Below, piece after piece: positions 5,829 through 13,827 of a stretch of DNA of 16,013 nucleotides. Every line of letters begins with the position of its first letter. Position 1 is the stretch's first letter. The translations under genes were made by a program, and so were the position numbers. The stretch comes from Bacillota bacterium (GTDB taxonomy: Bacteria > Bacillota > Clostridia > Christensenellales > Aristaeellaceae). The DNA is taken from assembly GCA_023415715.1 (NCBI GenBank), contig JAEZJP010000116.1, positions 1 through 16,013 on the forward strand, given 5' to 3'. The notes beneath the pieces are model-generated. The model did not search any database and was not told the origin of the DNA. It was given only the letters and a program-made list of their open reading frames with translations.

Positions 5829-7658
5829 TCATATCACCTCAGCTTTCACTTTGGCCTGGCTCAAGGTAAACTCTTCCTCAAGCGCGGTCTGGATTTGGTT
5901 GATGCGCTGGTAAAGCCCGGGGCGGCTGCAAAGCTCCCGATGGGTGCCTTGATCCACCACGCGGCCTTGGTCCAGCACCAGGATATGGTCGGCCTCACTC
6001 AGTGTGGTGATCCTGTGGCTGATGATAATGGTGGTGGACTTGTGGCTTCTTAAGCGGAGCGCGGCGCGGATCTGCGCGTCCGTTTCCGTATCCACTGCGG
6101 ACAGGGAATCGTCGAAAATCAGGATATCGTTATCTTTCATCAGCGTGCGGGCGATGGCGATGCGCTGCTTTTGCCCGCCGGACAGCGTGACGCCACGCTC
6201 GCCCACCAGCGTGTCGTATCCCTTTTCGCTCTCCTGAATGAAGCCATGCGCGCAGGCGATGGAAGCCACCCTTTCGATTTCCTCCTGGGAAGGCGAAACC
6301 AATGCAATGCCCACATTCTCACGGATCGTTTTGCTGAAAAGGAATGGCTCCTGTAAAATGAGGCCAACACGGCCGCGAAGGTATTTGCGGTCAATTTGGG
6401 AAATGGGAACGCCGCCGATTAATATGCTGCCCGACTTCGGCTCAAACAGCCGCTGCAAAAGATGGACCATGGTGCTTTTGCCGCTGCCCGTGCTGCCCAG
6501 GATAGCTACGGTTTCACCCGCCTTAATGGTGCAGGAAAGGTGATCAAGTATAGGCCTTGTCTCGTCGTAGGCAAAGACTACATCGTCAAACACGATGTCC
6601 CCGTCAAGCGGCGGGCGCACGGCATCGGGCTCCGGTGCTTCCACAGGATTATCAAGAATCTCCCTGATGCGCTGCATGGACACCTTTGTCTTGCCGGCAT
6701 CGCTCAATATGCGGCCCAACTGCCGCACCGGGAACAGAAGCATGCCAACAAAGCTTGTGAAGATAATCATCGTGCCCACGGTGATGATACCCTGTACAGC
6801 GTACCAGATGCACAAAAGCAGCGTTGCCATAATTTGTAACATGCTTAAGAAGTCGGCTGAACTCCAGTAGACAGACAGCATGCGAATGAGCCTGAACACC
6901 TTTGAGCGGTAATCTTCGCTGGCATCATCAAACTTTTCCACTTCATGCTGCTGGCGGCCAAAAGCGCGTACTACCCGCACGCCGGTCAGGTTTTCCTGAA
7001 GCACGGCGCTCATTTTGCCTTCGCTCTCATCTGCGTACCGGAAATGGGTTGTAATCTTTTTGAAGAATATGAACGCGGTCAAAAATAATATGGGAATCAT
7101 GATCATACTGTACAGCGTGATCTCACCATTGAGGCTGAAGAGAATGGAAAAGGCCATCACAAGCATCAGCACGGTGTTAACTGCTTCCACAAGCTGCACA
7201 GACAAAAAGCGGCGGACCGTCTCCACATCGCTGGTGCACCGCTGGATCAAATCGCCTGTCTCCGCCTTTACATGATAGGAGAAGGGCAGGTGCTGCAAAT
7301 GGGTATACAGCCTGTCCCGCATGGTCAAAGCTATATTTTCGCTGGCCACGGCTGACATGCGGCCTTTACAGTAGGTAAAGACGCCATTGACCACGTTCAA
7401 AGATACCAGTATAAGTCCCACAATCCACAGATTGCGCACCAGGTATTCCCTTCCGCCCAAGGAAGCAGTAAAGCCCTGCAAAAAAGCAGGCAGTTTGCTG
7501 GGCTGCGTACCCAGTATGCTGTCTACCGTTTCAGCCAGCAAAAGCGGCGTGATGAAATTGATCAATACGGAAAATACGGTGCATATGACAGCGCCAAGAT
7601 ATGTTCCCACATTTGCGGCCACCAACCTAAAAAGCAGGCGATTCTGCTTTTTCTGCAT
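5829..7658 (-). CDS. Heterodimeric ABC exporter, subunit with degenerate Walker B
   Basis: This 609-residue protein is the first gene of the exporter operon. A transmembrane exporter domain covers about 10-315 (hydrophobic spans near 15-42, 75-95, 155-200 and 270-310). The nucleotide-binding domain has Walker A GSTGSGKST (388-396), Q-loop Q436, canonical signature LSGGQ (492-496), Walker B ILIFDD with D517 where the catalytic Glu normally sits, and H548. The Asp marks the degenerate-site partner of a type IV heterodimer, matching the non-canonical signature of the next gene. I chose the ATG at 7658 because AAAGGAG lies 7 nt upstream and MQKKQNRLLF leads straight into the first helix. The frame is open 23 codons further upstream to a TTG, without support. 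It is translationally coupled to the next gene (1-nt gap). Confidence 0.93.
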   Translation of the reverse strand: MQKKQNRLLFRLVAANVGTYLGAVICTVFSVLINFITPLLLAETVDSILGTQPSKLPAFLQGFTASLGGREYLVRNLWIVGLILVSLNVVNGVFTYCKGRMSAVASENIALTMRDRLYTHLQHLPFSYHVKAETGDLIQRCTSDVETVRRFLSVQLVEAVNTVLMLVMAFSILFSLNGEITLYSMIMIPILFLTAFIFFKKITTHFRYADESEGKMSAVLQENLTGVRVVRAFGRQQHEVEKFDDASEDYRSKVFRLIRMLSVYWSSADFLSMLQIMATLLLCIWYAVQGIITVGTMIIFTSFVGMLLFPVRQLGRILSDAGKTKVSMQRIREILDNPVEAPEPDAVRPPLDGDIVFDDVVFAYDETRPILDHLSCTIKAGETVAILGSTGSGKSTMVHLLQRLFEPKSGSILIGGVPISQIDRKYLRGRVGLILQEPFLFSKTIRENVGIALVSPSQEEIERVASIACAHGFIQESEKGYDTLVGERGVTLSGGQKQRIAIARTLMKDNDILIFDDSLSAVDTETDAQIRAALRLRSHKSTTIIISHRITTLSEADHILVLDQGRVVDQGTHRELCSRPGLYQRINQIQTALEEEFTLSQAKVKAEVI

Positions 7659-7665
7659 AAAACGT

Positions 7666-7672
7666 CTCCTTT
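7666..7672 (-). promoter_or_regulatory. Ribosome binding site of the exporter operon
   Basis: AAAGGAG on the minus strand with 7 nt to the ATG at 7658. It selects this start over the upstream in-frame TTG. The leader hairpin (7686-7712) ends 13 nt before it. Confidence 0.7.
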
Positions 7673-7685
7673 CGGGCGGAAAAGA

Positions 7686-7712
7686 GCCATCGGCATAAAC
7701 ACAGCCGACGGC
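7686..7712 (-). terminator. Leader hairpin with U-rich tail, possible attenuator
   Basis: On the minus strand GCCGTCGGC (7704-7712), a 9-nt loop and GCCGATGGC (7686-7694) form a 9-bp stem with one G-U pair. TCTTTTCC follows. It lies in the exporter leader about 150 nt after the predicted transcript start and 27 nt before the start codon. A weak intrinsic terminator here could control readthrough into the exporter genes. The T-tract is interrupted, so a structural or translational role is also possible. Confidence 0.4.
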
Positions 7713-7869
7713 GCTTTCACACATCAAAAAAGAAAGAGGCGAATGCTATGTGTTCAAGTGCGTATTAAGCCGGGTGCGTTGGATATGGGGTACGCTCGTG
7801 ACTGGTAAGTAAGCTCTTCGCTATCTTCGTGAATTAATTTAAGACATGGAAAATTCGATTGCAAAACGT

Positions 7870-7899
7870 AGTATACAGGAAAATGGATGAAAAAGTCAA
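7870..7899 (-). promoter_or_regulatory. Promoter of the ABC exporter operon
   Basis: On the minus strand TTGACT (7894-7899), an 18-nt spacer and TATACT (7870-7875). Both boxes are one base from consensus in their core positions. The predicted start near 7863 leaves a leader of about 205 nt before the exporter start codon, long enough to hold regulatory RNA structure. Confidence 0.7.
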
Positions 7900-8033
7900 T
7901 TGCTTTTGTGTGTAAAAGAAGTGTATGATAAGGTTAAGGGCTAATGGATACCGTGAAACAATGCATTTTAGGTAGTGCATATGCTTTTTTGGCTATTTTC
8001 TTACGGTGTTTGTTTCATAATAGTCAATTTCTA

Positions 8034-8062
8034 TTGATTTTTTCGCAATAAAAAAGTAGAAT
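8034..8062 (+). promoter_or_regulatory. Promoter of the two-component/GerMN operon
   Basis: TTGATT (8034-8039), a 17-nt spacer and TAGAAT (8057-8062), set in AT-rich DNA. The predicted start near 8069 gives a leader of about 39 nt before the regulator ATG. Spacing is ideal and the -10 box has five of six consensus bases. An inverted repeat ends 16 bases upstream of the -35 box. Confidence 0.7.
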
Positions 8063-8107
8063 ATATAGGAAATAAAAATTCAGAAGGCGCGGAGAGGATG
8101 GAGGCCC

Positions 8108-8800
8108 ATGGCGAAGCGGATCTTGCTGGTGGATGACGAACCCCTCATTCTCAAGGGATTGCGTTATACCCTGGAGCAGGAGGGCTATGAAACAGATTCA
8201 GCTGCCGACGGCGAAGAGGCAATTTCAAAATTCTTCTCCGGCGACTTTGACCTGGTGCTGCTGGATGTGATGCTGCCCAAGCTGGACGGCATTGCCGTTT
8301 GTCAGCGCATCCGGGAATACTCCAGTGTTCCCATCATCATGCTAACCGCCAAAGGCGAGGATATGGACAAAATTCTCGGCCTGGAATACGGCGCCGACGA
8401 TTATATGACAAAACCATTCAATATTCTGGAGGTGAAGGCCAGGATCAAAACGATCCTGCGCCGGGCCAGCCATGCTACCGGAACGGAGGAGAAGAAGGTC
8501 ATCCGCGTAAGGGATATGGAAGTGAACGTGGTGAACCGAACCGTGACCTTGGGCGGGAAAGAAGTGAAGCTTACCGCCAAGGAGTTTGATTTATTGCAGC
8601 TCTTTATCAATAACAGGGGCAAGGTGTTCAGCCGGGAAGCGATGCTGGAAACAGTTTGGAAGTACGATTATACTGGGGATGCCCGCACGGTGGATGTGCA
8701 TATCCGGCGCCTGAGGGAGAAAATAGAGAGAAACACGGCTCAGCCCGAGTTTATTTTCACCAAATGGGGAGTTGGCTATTATTTCACCGACAAGGATTAG
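8108..8800 (+). CDS. OmpR/PhoB-family response regulator
   Basis: This 230-residue cytoplasmic regulator has an N-terminal receiver domain (about 4-118) with acidic pair D9-D10, phosphoacceptor D53 in LLDVMLP, switch T80 and K102. The C-terminal winged-helix DNA-binding domain (about 130-228) includes TAKEFDLLQLF, DARTVDVHIRRLREKI and the GVGYYF hairpin wing. It should be phosphorylated by the kinase encoded directly downstream, whose start overlaps its 3' end. GGAGAGG lies 10 nt and GGAGG 3 nt before the ATG. It is the first gene of the operon. The target genes are not known; its own operon and the divergent exporter are the obvious candidates. Confidence 0.95.
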   Translation: MAKRILLVDDEPLILKGLRYTLEQEGYETDSAADGEEAISKFFSGDFDLVLLDVMLPKLDGIAVCQRIREYSSVPIIMLTAKGEDMDKILGLEYGADDYMTKPFNILEVKARIKTILRRASHATGTEEKKVIRVRDMEVNVVNRTVTLGGKEVKLTAKEFDLLQLFINNRGKVFSREAMLETVWKYDYTGDARTVDVHIRRLREKIERNTAQPEFIFTKWGVGYYFTDKD

Positions 8801-10262
8801 CCCATTTACCAGCATACGCTGGAGAATACTGCTCGCCTTCCTGCTGATCGTCGGGGGTTCATTCTACGTAATGGCAACCTCGCTGACCAGTTTGGTTGGC
8901 GATTATCTTTTTGAGCAGCGTATAAGGTCTGATAGGATCAGTGTGGAGAAGCTGGCGGCGGAGTTTGCGCCGCTGTACAGCAGCGCCCAGGCATCGGCGC
9001 TCACAGAGCGGCTGAAAGAAGCGGGGGGCGAGCTTGGTGGGCGGCTGCTTTTATTGGATACTGACGGGAAGGTGCAGTTAGACAGCTTTTCGGAATTAAA
9101 CGGCGCCCGCCTTCAATATCCCGAGGTGCTTGGTATCCTCATGCAAGGAAAGATGGTGGATTACGGCGTGCATCAGCGCACGGGATCAGGGGGCACGGCG
9201 GCTACCACAATGCTGTCCTTCCTGCGTCCGCTGGATACAAGCGTCGAATGGGCAGGCTATTGTACTGCAGCCCTGAACACTACCCAAGGTGTGATCGGGG
9301 TTTTGCTTTTTTCATCCCCGGTGCAAAGCATGATGCAGGGCCTGTATCAGCTGCAGGACCAGATGATTTTATATTTCCTCATCGTGGCGGGCGTGGTTTT
9401 GGTCATCGCCCTGATTTTCTCCCGTGTGATCACCAAGCCTATCGCCATGCTTACCAGGGGCATCCAGCGCATGGGCCGGGGCGATTTTTCCGCCAGGGTG
9501 GCTGTGAAAGGGTCTGGCGAACTAAAGAGGCTTGCGGAAACATTCAATACCATGTCCGAAAAACTGGAAGCGCTGGACAAAAGCCGCAACCAGTTTGTTT
9601 CCAATGCAAGCCATGAACTGAAGACGCCCTTGGCTACCATGAAGATCCTGCTGGAAAGCCTCATTTACCAGCCGGAAATGGAGGCGGAGCTCAGGACCGA
9701 GTTCATGACCGATATCAACAAGGAAATCGACCGGCTGAGCCTGATCATAAGCGATCTGTTGACCTTGGTCCAGATGGACACGAAGAACATGAAACTCAAC
9801 AGGCAGAACATCCGTATGTCGGATCTTTTGCGGGATACCATCCACAATCTGACGCCCATGGCGCAAAAGCGCCAGCAGGCCATTCAAGCGGATATTCAGG
9901 ATGATGGCGAAATGTATGCCGACGGTATAAAGCTGCAGCAAGTGGTTTATAACCTGATGGAGAATGCCGTAAAATACACGCAGCCCGGCGGGCGCATCCA
10001 GGTGCGGCTTTTCAAGACGGGAAAGGATGTAAACATCACTGTCAGCGACAACGGGCCAGGCATACCCAAGGATGATTTGCCCCATATATTCGACAGGTTC
10101 TACCGGGTGGACAAAGCCAGGTCCAGGGAAACGGGCGGCACAGGGCTTGGCCTTTCCATTGTGAAGCAGATCGTAATGCTTCACGGCGGCAATGTAACGG
10201 TAAAAAGCGAGGAAGGGCAGGGCGCCACCTTTACTGTGGAATTGCCCGCCCACAGCGGCTAA
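8772..10262 (+). CDS. Membrane sensor histidine kinase (HAMP-HisKA-HATPase)
   Basis: About 496 residues. TM1 is at about 18-34 and TM2 at about 198-219; between them lies an extracytoplasmic domain of about 160 residues that should sense the signal. A HAMP linker (about 220-270) leads to the dimerisation helix with phosphoacceptor H281 in SHELKTP. The ATP-binding domain has N-box NLMENAVKY (394-402), G1 DNGPGIP (426-432), F-box FDRFYR (440-445) and G2 GGTGLGLS (455-462). The kinase is PhoR/WalK-like, but I see no PAS domain. The start is uncertain: no ATG precedes TM1, and I use the TTG at 8772, which overlaps the regulator gene by 29 bases and suggests translational coupling. The first in-frame ATG (8871) would remove most of TM1. 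Confidence 0.93.
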   Translation: MAIISPTRISPFTSIRWRILLAFLLIVGGSFYVMATSLTSLVGDYLFEQRIRSDRISVEKLAAEFAPLYSSAQASALTERLKEAGGELGGRLLLLDTDGKVQLDSFSELNGARLQYPEVLGILMQGKMVDYGVHQRTGSGGTAATTMLSFLRPLDTSVEWAGYCTAALNTTQGVIGVLLFSSPVQSMMQGLYQLQDQMILYFLIVAGVVLVIALIFSRVITKPIAMLTRGIQRMGRGDFSARVAVKGSGELKRLAETFNTMSEKLEALDKSRNQFVSNASHELKTPLATMKILLESLIYQPEMEAELRTEFMTDINKEIDRLSLIISDLLTLVQMDTKNMKLNRQNIRMSDLLRDTIHNLTPMAQKRQQAIQADIQDDGEMYADGIKLQQVVYNLMENAVKYTQPGGRIQVRLFKTGKDVNITVSDNGPGIPKDDLPHIFDRFYRVDKARSRETGGTGLGLSIVKQIVMLHGGNVTVKSEEGQGATFTVELPAHSG

Positions 10263-10274
10263 GAAAGGAGCGCC

Positions 10275-11300
10275 ATGTATAAGCGATATTTGACATCATT
10301 GTGGCTTGCGGTGCTGCTCCTTGTGTCCGGCTGCTCCGCGATACTGCCCGATCCCCTGCAAAAAGCGGAGACAACCATGGTACCCGGCGTAACTGCGGAG
10401 CTGCACAGCCCGCTGGCCAATGAAAAAAACAGGGATACCCAAACGGTGACGCTTTTCTTCCGCTATGGCCGGGAACCCATGCTGGCGGGGGAAGCAAGAG
10501 AGCTTTCCATCTCCCAAAACGAGTCAGCGGAAAAGGCGCTGGTGCAGGTGCTATTGGATGGACCCGGCGCGGGATCGACGGAGCTTACCCGCCTGTTTCC
10601 CGATCAGGTGCGGGTGCTGAATACCGTTGCTCAAGGCGATGTTCTGTTCGTTACTTTCAATGATGCGCTTTTGAAGCCCTACGCCGATGAGCCCAATGAC
10701 TGGCAGGACAGGGATGATTGGCTGCGGGAAGTGCCGCTGCGGCGAAGGCTTGCCATGGCCGGGCTGACATCTTCCATCACGGAGAATTTTTCTTATCAAA
10801 GCGTACAGGTGCTTGTGCAGCAGCGCAGCGATGTATCCACCAGCCTGAGGCTTGAGAACGCCTATTTTCATGACGCTAGCCTTAACAGCGGGCTGGCGGC
10901 GCCATTTACACGGGAGGAAGCGCTGCTGCTGACTCAGGAGAATACGATCCGCACAATCATCGAAGCCTGGCAGGAGAAGGACTGGAGCAGGCTGTACTTG
11001 TATGTGCCGGCATTCAACCAGCTGACCGGCCAGCCGCGCCCCAGCATGGAGACCGCCTTTTTAAAGTGGGACCAGGCGCCGGCCATTACAGGCTTTGATA
11101 CAACGGGCGGCAGTGTATCGCCTGACGGCAGCCGGGCTGTGATGAGCGTCGATTTGACATTGGTTATGGGAAACGGGCGGGAGACGAAGTTCTCCGCTCA
11201 TCCCGTCATGCTTTTTAGGGACAGGGGCATCTGGAAGATATCATACGAGCAATTGACGGCGTTGATGGATCTTATGCCGGGGAAGGGGGCGGCGCAATGA
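10275..11300 (+). CDS. GerMN-domain lipoprotein with NTF2-like C-terminus
   Basis: This 341-residue protein starts with a short positively charged N-terminus and a hydrophobic stretch ending in lipobox LVSGC, so it should be exported and lipid-anchored at C20. Residues about 55-185 fit the GerMN (sporulation and germination) domain: TVTLFFRYG, then SAEKALVQVLLDGP, RVLNTVAQGDVLFVTFND, and QSVQVLV as closing strand. Residues about 215-335 look like an NTF2/SnoaL-like fold, by pattern only. AAGGAG lies 4 nt before the ATG, 12 nt after the kinase stop. It overlaps the next gene by an ATGA. The GerMN plus lipobox design recalls actinobacterial LpqB, which acts on the MtrB kinase; a role as an outside accessory to the kinase here is inference. 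Confidence 0.87.
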   Translation: MYKRYLTSLWLAVLLLVSGCSAILPDPLQKAETTMVPGVTAELHSPLANEKNRDTQTVTLFFRYGREPMLAGEARELSISQNESAEKALVQVLLDGPGAGSTELTRLFPDQVRVLNTVAQGDVLFVTFNDALLKPYADEPNDWQDRDDWLREVPLRRRLAMAGLTSSITENFSYQSVQVLVQQRSDVSTSLRLENAYFHDASLNSGLAAPFTREEALLLTQENTIRTIIEAWQEKDWSRLYLYVPAFNQLTGQPRPSMETAFLKWDQAPAITGFDTTGGSVSPDGSRAVMSVDLTLVMGNGRETKFSAHPVMLFRDRGIWKISYEQLTALMDLMPGKGAAQ

Positions 11301-12853
11301 AAATGGCAAAGCGCGCCCTGGTTTTGGTTTTGATTGCCGCTTGTCTTGCCATTTCCGGCTGCCAGCCTTCCGTGCCAGTCATATCGGGGGATAGCGGCAC
11401 AGTTCCTGCAACGCTGCCGCCTCCGCCTCTTGGCTATGAGCCGCCTATCGGAGACGCGGGGCTGGAATATGACACGATGGCGACGCTGTTTTTGCCAAGA
11501 GCCGATGGCGTGCGCCTGATCGCACAACAGGTGCTATTAACGCTCCCCATGGGGCGCCACGGCGCCGAAGCGGTTTTAAAGGCGCTTTTGAACCATCCGG
11601 GCAACGCATTGGTATCTCCCCTGTCCAAGTCGGTCAAGCTTCAATTGGCGGGAGACAACCCCGTGGAGATATCCCGGGATGTGGCTACGGTGAACCTTGG
11701 CCCTTCAGCCCATCAATTGGAACCCAAGGATTTTTATACGGTCTGTCAGGCAATTGCCAACACGCTGACGGAGTTTTCCGATATACGGTATGTAAATGTA
11801 CTGGTAGCGGGGGCGCAGGTAGGACTTGACGTATCCGCCACCCTGCCCATGGGCACGCTGCAAAGGCGTACCGGCGAAGATCTGGACACATTGTGGGAGC
11901 AGGCGGAGGCCCAAAGGGTGCTTCTTTCCGAGGATGCTTCCAAACGCAGGCTGTCCACCGCCGCCACGTTGTATTTTCCGGCCCGGATGGGAACCGGTAT
12001 TCTGCCCGAGGTACGGAATATTTCCTTTGACGGGCAGACGCCGGGGCAGCTTGCCAAGGGCCTTTTGCAGGAGCTGTCAAATGGCGCGGAATACCTGGGC
12101 AATGTACCTGCTTTACCGGACCTGACCAAGTACCTGCTCGAAGATCCTTCCGTTTCGGAAACGTCCGGCGGGCGTAAGGTTACGCTGCGCTTTTCCCAGG
12201 ACTTGAATGAGGCGCTTGCGGAAAGTGAGGGCCTCACTCGTTCCATTTGCCTTGCGTCCCTTACCTATACCTTGACCACCTTTATGCCCAATGTGGTCGC
12301 TGTGGAGGTGTACATCGGCGATGTACGGATTGATAACTTAAAGCCCCAAAGCGTTTATATCCAGCAGACCATCGCGTTTGAGAACGGTTTGCAGCAGCGC
12401 AGCGATTACGGAGCGTTTTTGCTGGACTATTGCCGGCTGTATTTTGCGGCGGACAATGGAAAGCTGACGGCTGTGAACCGGCCGGTGCCTTATTATGAGG
12501 CCAAGAACCCACGGTATCTTTTATTGCAGCTAAACGAAGGCCCCAGGCCCTACGATACGGAAACAGGCCTGAAAGGCGTTTTTCCGCAGAGACTTACGGA
12601 TGCGGATCTTTTAGGCCTAAGGCTTGAGGATGACACGCTTCTTGTGCATTTCTCCGATGCTTTCCGCACAGCTGCCTCTGTTCTTTCCGGCAATGAGGAG
12701 CGGTTGATGATCTATGCCATCGTGAATACACTGTGTGAAAGTCCAGTAGTTTCCAGGGTCCGGTTTTATGTAGCCGGAAAGCAGCCGGAAACGCTGGCGG
12801 GGGAAATATATCTGCCGGGCGAGTTTTTGCCCAGCCCCGGATTGGTAAACTGA
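11297..12853 (+). CDS. Lipoprotein with three GerMN-like units
   Basis: This 518-residue protein has a signal peptide with lipobox AISGC and lipidation at C22, followed by a proline-rich linker (about 34-50). Three units follow the same pattern of strand, helix, strand: about 60-175 (DVATVNLGP, then IRYVNVLVAG), about 220-345 (KVTLRFSQDL, then VVAVEVYIGD) and about 378-505 (TLLVHFSDAF, then VSRVRFYVAG). Unit one and unit three are the clearest; unit two is more diverged. It begins inside the stop codon of the previous lipoprotein gene (ATGA), with AAGGGGG upstream, so the two are likely made together and may interact. It is presumably held on the outer face of the cytoplasmic membrane. No enzyme motif is visible. 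Confidence 0.84.
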   Translation: MKMAKRALVLVLIAACLAISGCQPSVPVISGDSGTVPATLPPPPLGYEPPIGDAGLEYDTMATLFLPRADGVRLIAQQVLLTLPMGRHGAEAVLKALLNHPGNALVSPLSKSVKLQLAGDNPVEISRDVATVNLGPSAHQLEPKDFYTVCQAIANTLTEFSDIRYVNVLVAGAQVGLDVSATLPMGTLQRRTGEDLDTLWEQAEAQRVLLSEDASKRRLSTAATLYFPARMGTGILPEVRNISFDGQTPGQLAKGLLQELSNGAEYLGNVPALPDLTKYLLEDPSVSETSGGRKVTLRFSQDLNEALAESEGLTRSICLASLTYTLTTFMPNVVAVEVYIGDVRIDNLKPQSVYIQQTIAFENGLQQRSDYGAFLLDYCRLYFAADNGKLTAVNRPVPYYEAKNPRYLLLQLNEGPRPYDTETGLKGVFPQRLTDADLLGLRLEDDTLLVHFSDAFRTAASVLSGNEERLMIYAIVNTLCESPVVSRVRFYVAGKQPETLAGEIYLPGEFLPSPGLVN

Positions 12854-12870
12854 ATGAAGGGGAATCAGAC

Positions 12871-13827
12871 ATGAATTTTCCTCCAAGCTTGCAGGGTGCG
12901 CTGGATCAGCTTCTTTTCGGTATGCGCCAGGAGGATATGATTCATGATGCGCAGGTAATAAGCCGGCGATACCTTGAGCAAAACGGTTCAGGCTCGCGCC
13001 TTTTGACGCGCGATGCGGAGGCTGCGGCCTATGCAGCATCCCGGATGCCCGCTACCTTCGGCGCCGTTTATAACTCACTTACTAAAGCGTTAGCCGCTTT
13101 CGGAAAACTTCCCAAAACGCTGATCGATGCCGGTGCAGGAACCGGGGCTGCGGCCTGGGCGGCGGATGCGGCTATGGCGCTTGAAAGCGTCCTTTGCCTG
13201 GAGCGCGAGGAAGCTATGAGCAAAACCGGGCAAGCCTTGATGCATTCGGGCCCCCCGGTTCTACAAAACGCCGTTTGGCTAAGCCACGATTTATGTACGG
13301 ATGCGCTGAACGAGCATGCAGAGCTTGTGATCATGGCCTATGTGCTTAACGAAATGGCGCAGGACAAGCGTGCGGCGGCAGTTCAAAGGCTGTGGAACGC
13401 ATCAGAGATGATGCTTGTGATCGTGGAACCCGGCACGCCGGCCGGCTACCAACACCTTAAGGAGGCAAGGAAGCTGCTGCTCACCATAGGTGCGCATATC
13501 GCAGCGCCGTGTCCCCATGAAAGGGAATGCCCCATGGCGGAAGGCGACTGGTGTCATTTTACCTGCCGCATACAAAGGACGCAGCTTCACCTCAGGCTGA
13601 AGGGCGGGGAAGCGCCCTATGAGGATGAAAAATTCGCATACATGGCTTTCACCCGGGAACCAAGCCTCCCCGCACGATCCAGAATTTTGCGCCACCCGCA
13701 GGTGCGGTCGGGCCATGTGATGGTCACTGTCTGTGAGGAGGATGGCATCAAAACGAAGACTGTATCCAGGAAGGATGGCGCGCTGTACAGGCAGATGAGG
13801 GATTTGGGAGCGGGAGACGGTATATAA
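12871..13827 (+). CDS. Rsm22/METTL17-family methyltransferase-like protein with possible Fe-S site
   Basis: This 318-residue protein matches the Rsm22 family, whose mitochondrial members act in small ribosomal subunit assembly. AAAYAASRMPATFGAVY (51-67) is a family hallmark. LIDAGAGTGAAAWAA (84-98) is the SAM-binding glycine loop. CPHERECPM...WCHF (214-230) and KGGEAPYEDEKFAYMA (244-259) are further family blocks. C214, C220, C228 and C288 have spacing 6, 8 and 60, close to the four cysteines reported to bind a 4Fe-4S cluster in METTL17 (recalled, not checked). It starts 17 nt after the lipoprotein stop with AAGGGGA upstream, so it is the last gene of the operon. Its link to the sensor genes is unclear and may be only co-transcription. 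Confidence 0.9.
   Translation: MNFPPSLQGALDQLLFGMRQEDMIHDAQVISRRYLEQNGSGSRLLTRDAEAAAYAASRMPATFGAVYNSLTKALAAFGKLPKTLIDAGAGTGAAAWAADAAMALESVLCLEREEAMSKTGQALMHSGPPVLQNAVWLSHDLCTDALNEHAELVIMAYVLNEMAQDKRAAAVQRLWNASEMMLVIVEPGTPAGYQHLKEARKLLLTIGAHIAAPCPHERECPMAEGDWCHFTCRIQRTQLHLRLKGGEAPYEDEKFAYMAFTREPSLPARSRILRHPQVRSGHVMVTVCEEDGIKTKTVSRKDGALYRQMRDLGAGDGI

Larger units (their letters stand above)
7659..8107. other. Divergent intergenic region between exporter and two-component operons
   Basis: These 449 bases hold no supportable gene. They are clearly richer in A+T than the flanking genes. They contain the exporter ribosome site, hairpin and promoter (minus strand) and the regulator promoter (plus strand). 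Between the promoters is a nested inverted repeat: TGAAACAA (7954-7961) with TTGTTTCA (8010-8017), and inside it ATGCA (7961-7965) with TGCAT (7976-7980). The divergent layout suggests the two-component system may control the exporter, but no shared regulator box was recognised. Confidence 0.6.

Noticed and set aside
9522..10253. 243-codon minus-strand frame inside the histidine kinase
   Set aside because: It is a shadow of the kinase gene; the plus-strand frame shows all kinase motifs.
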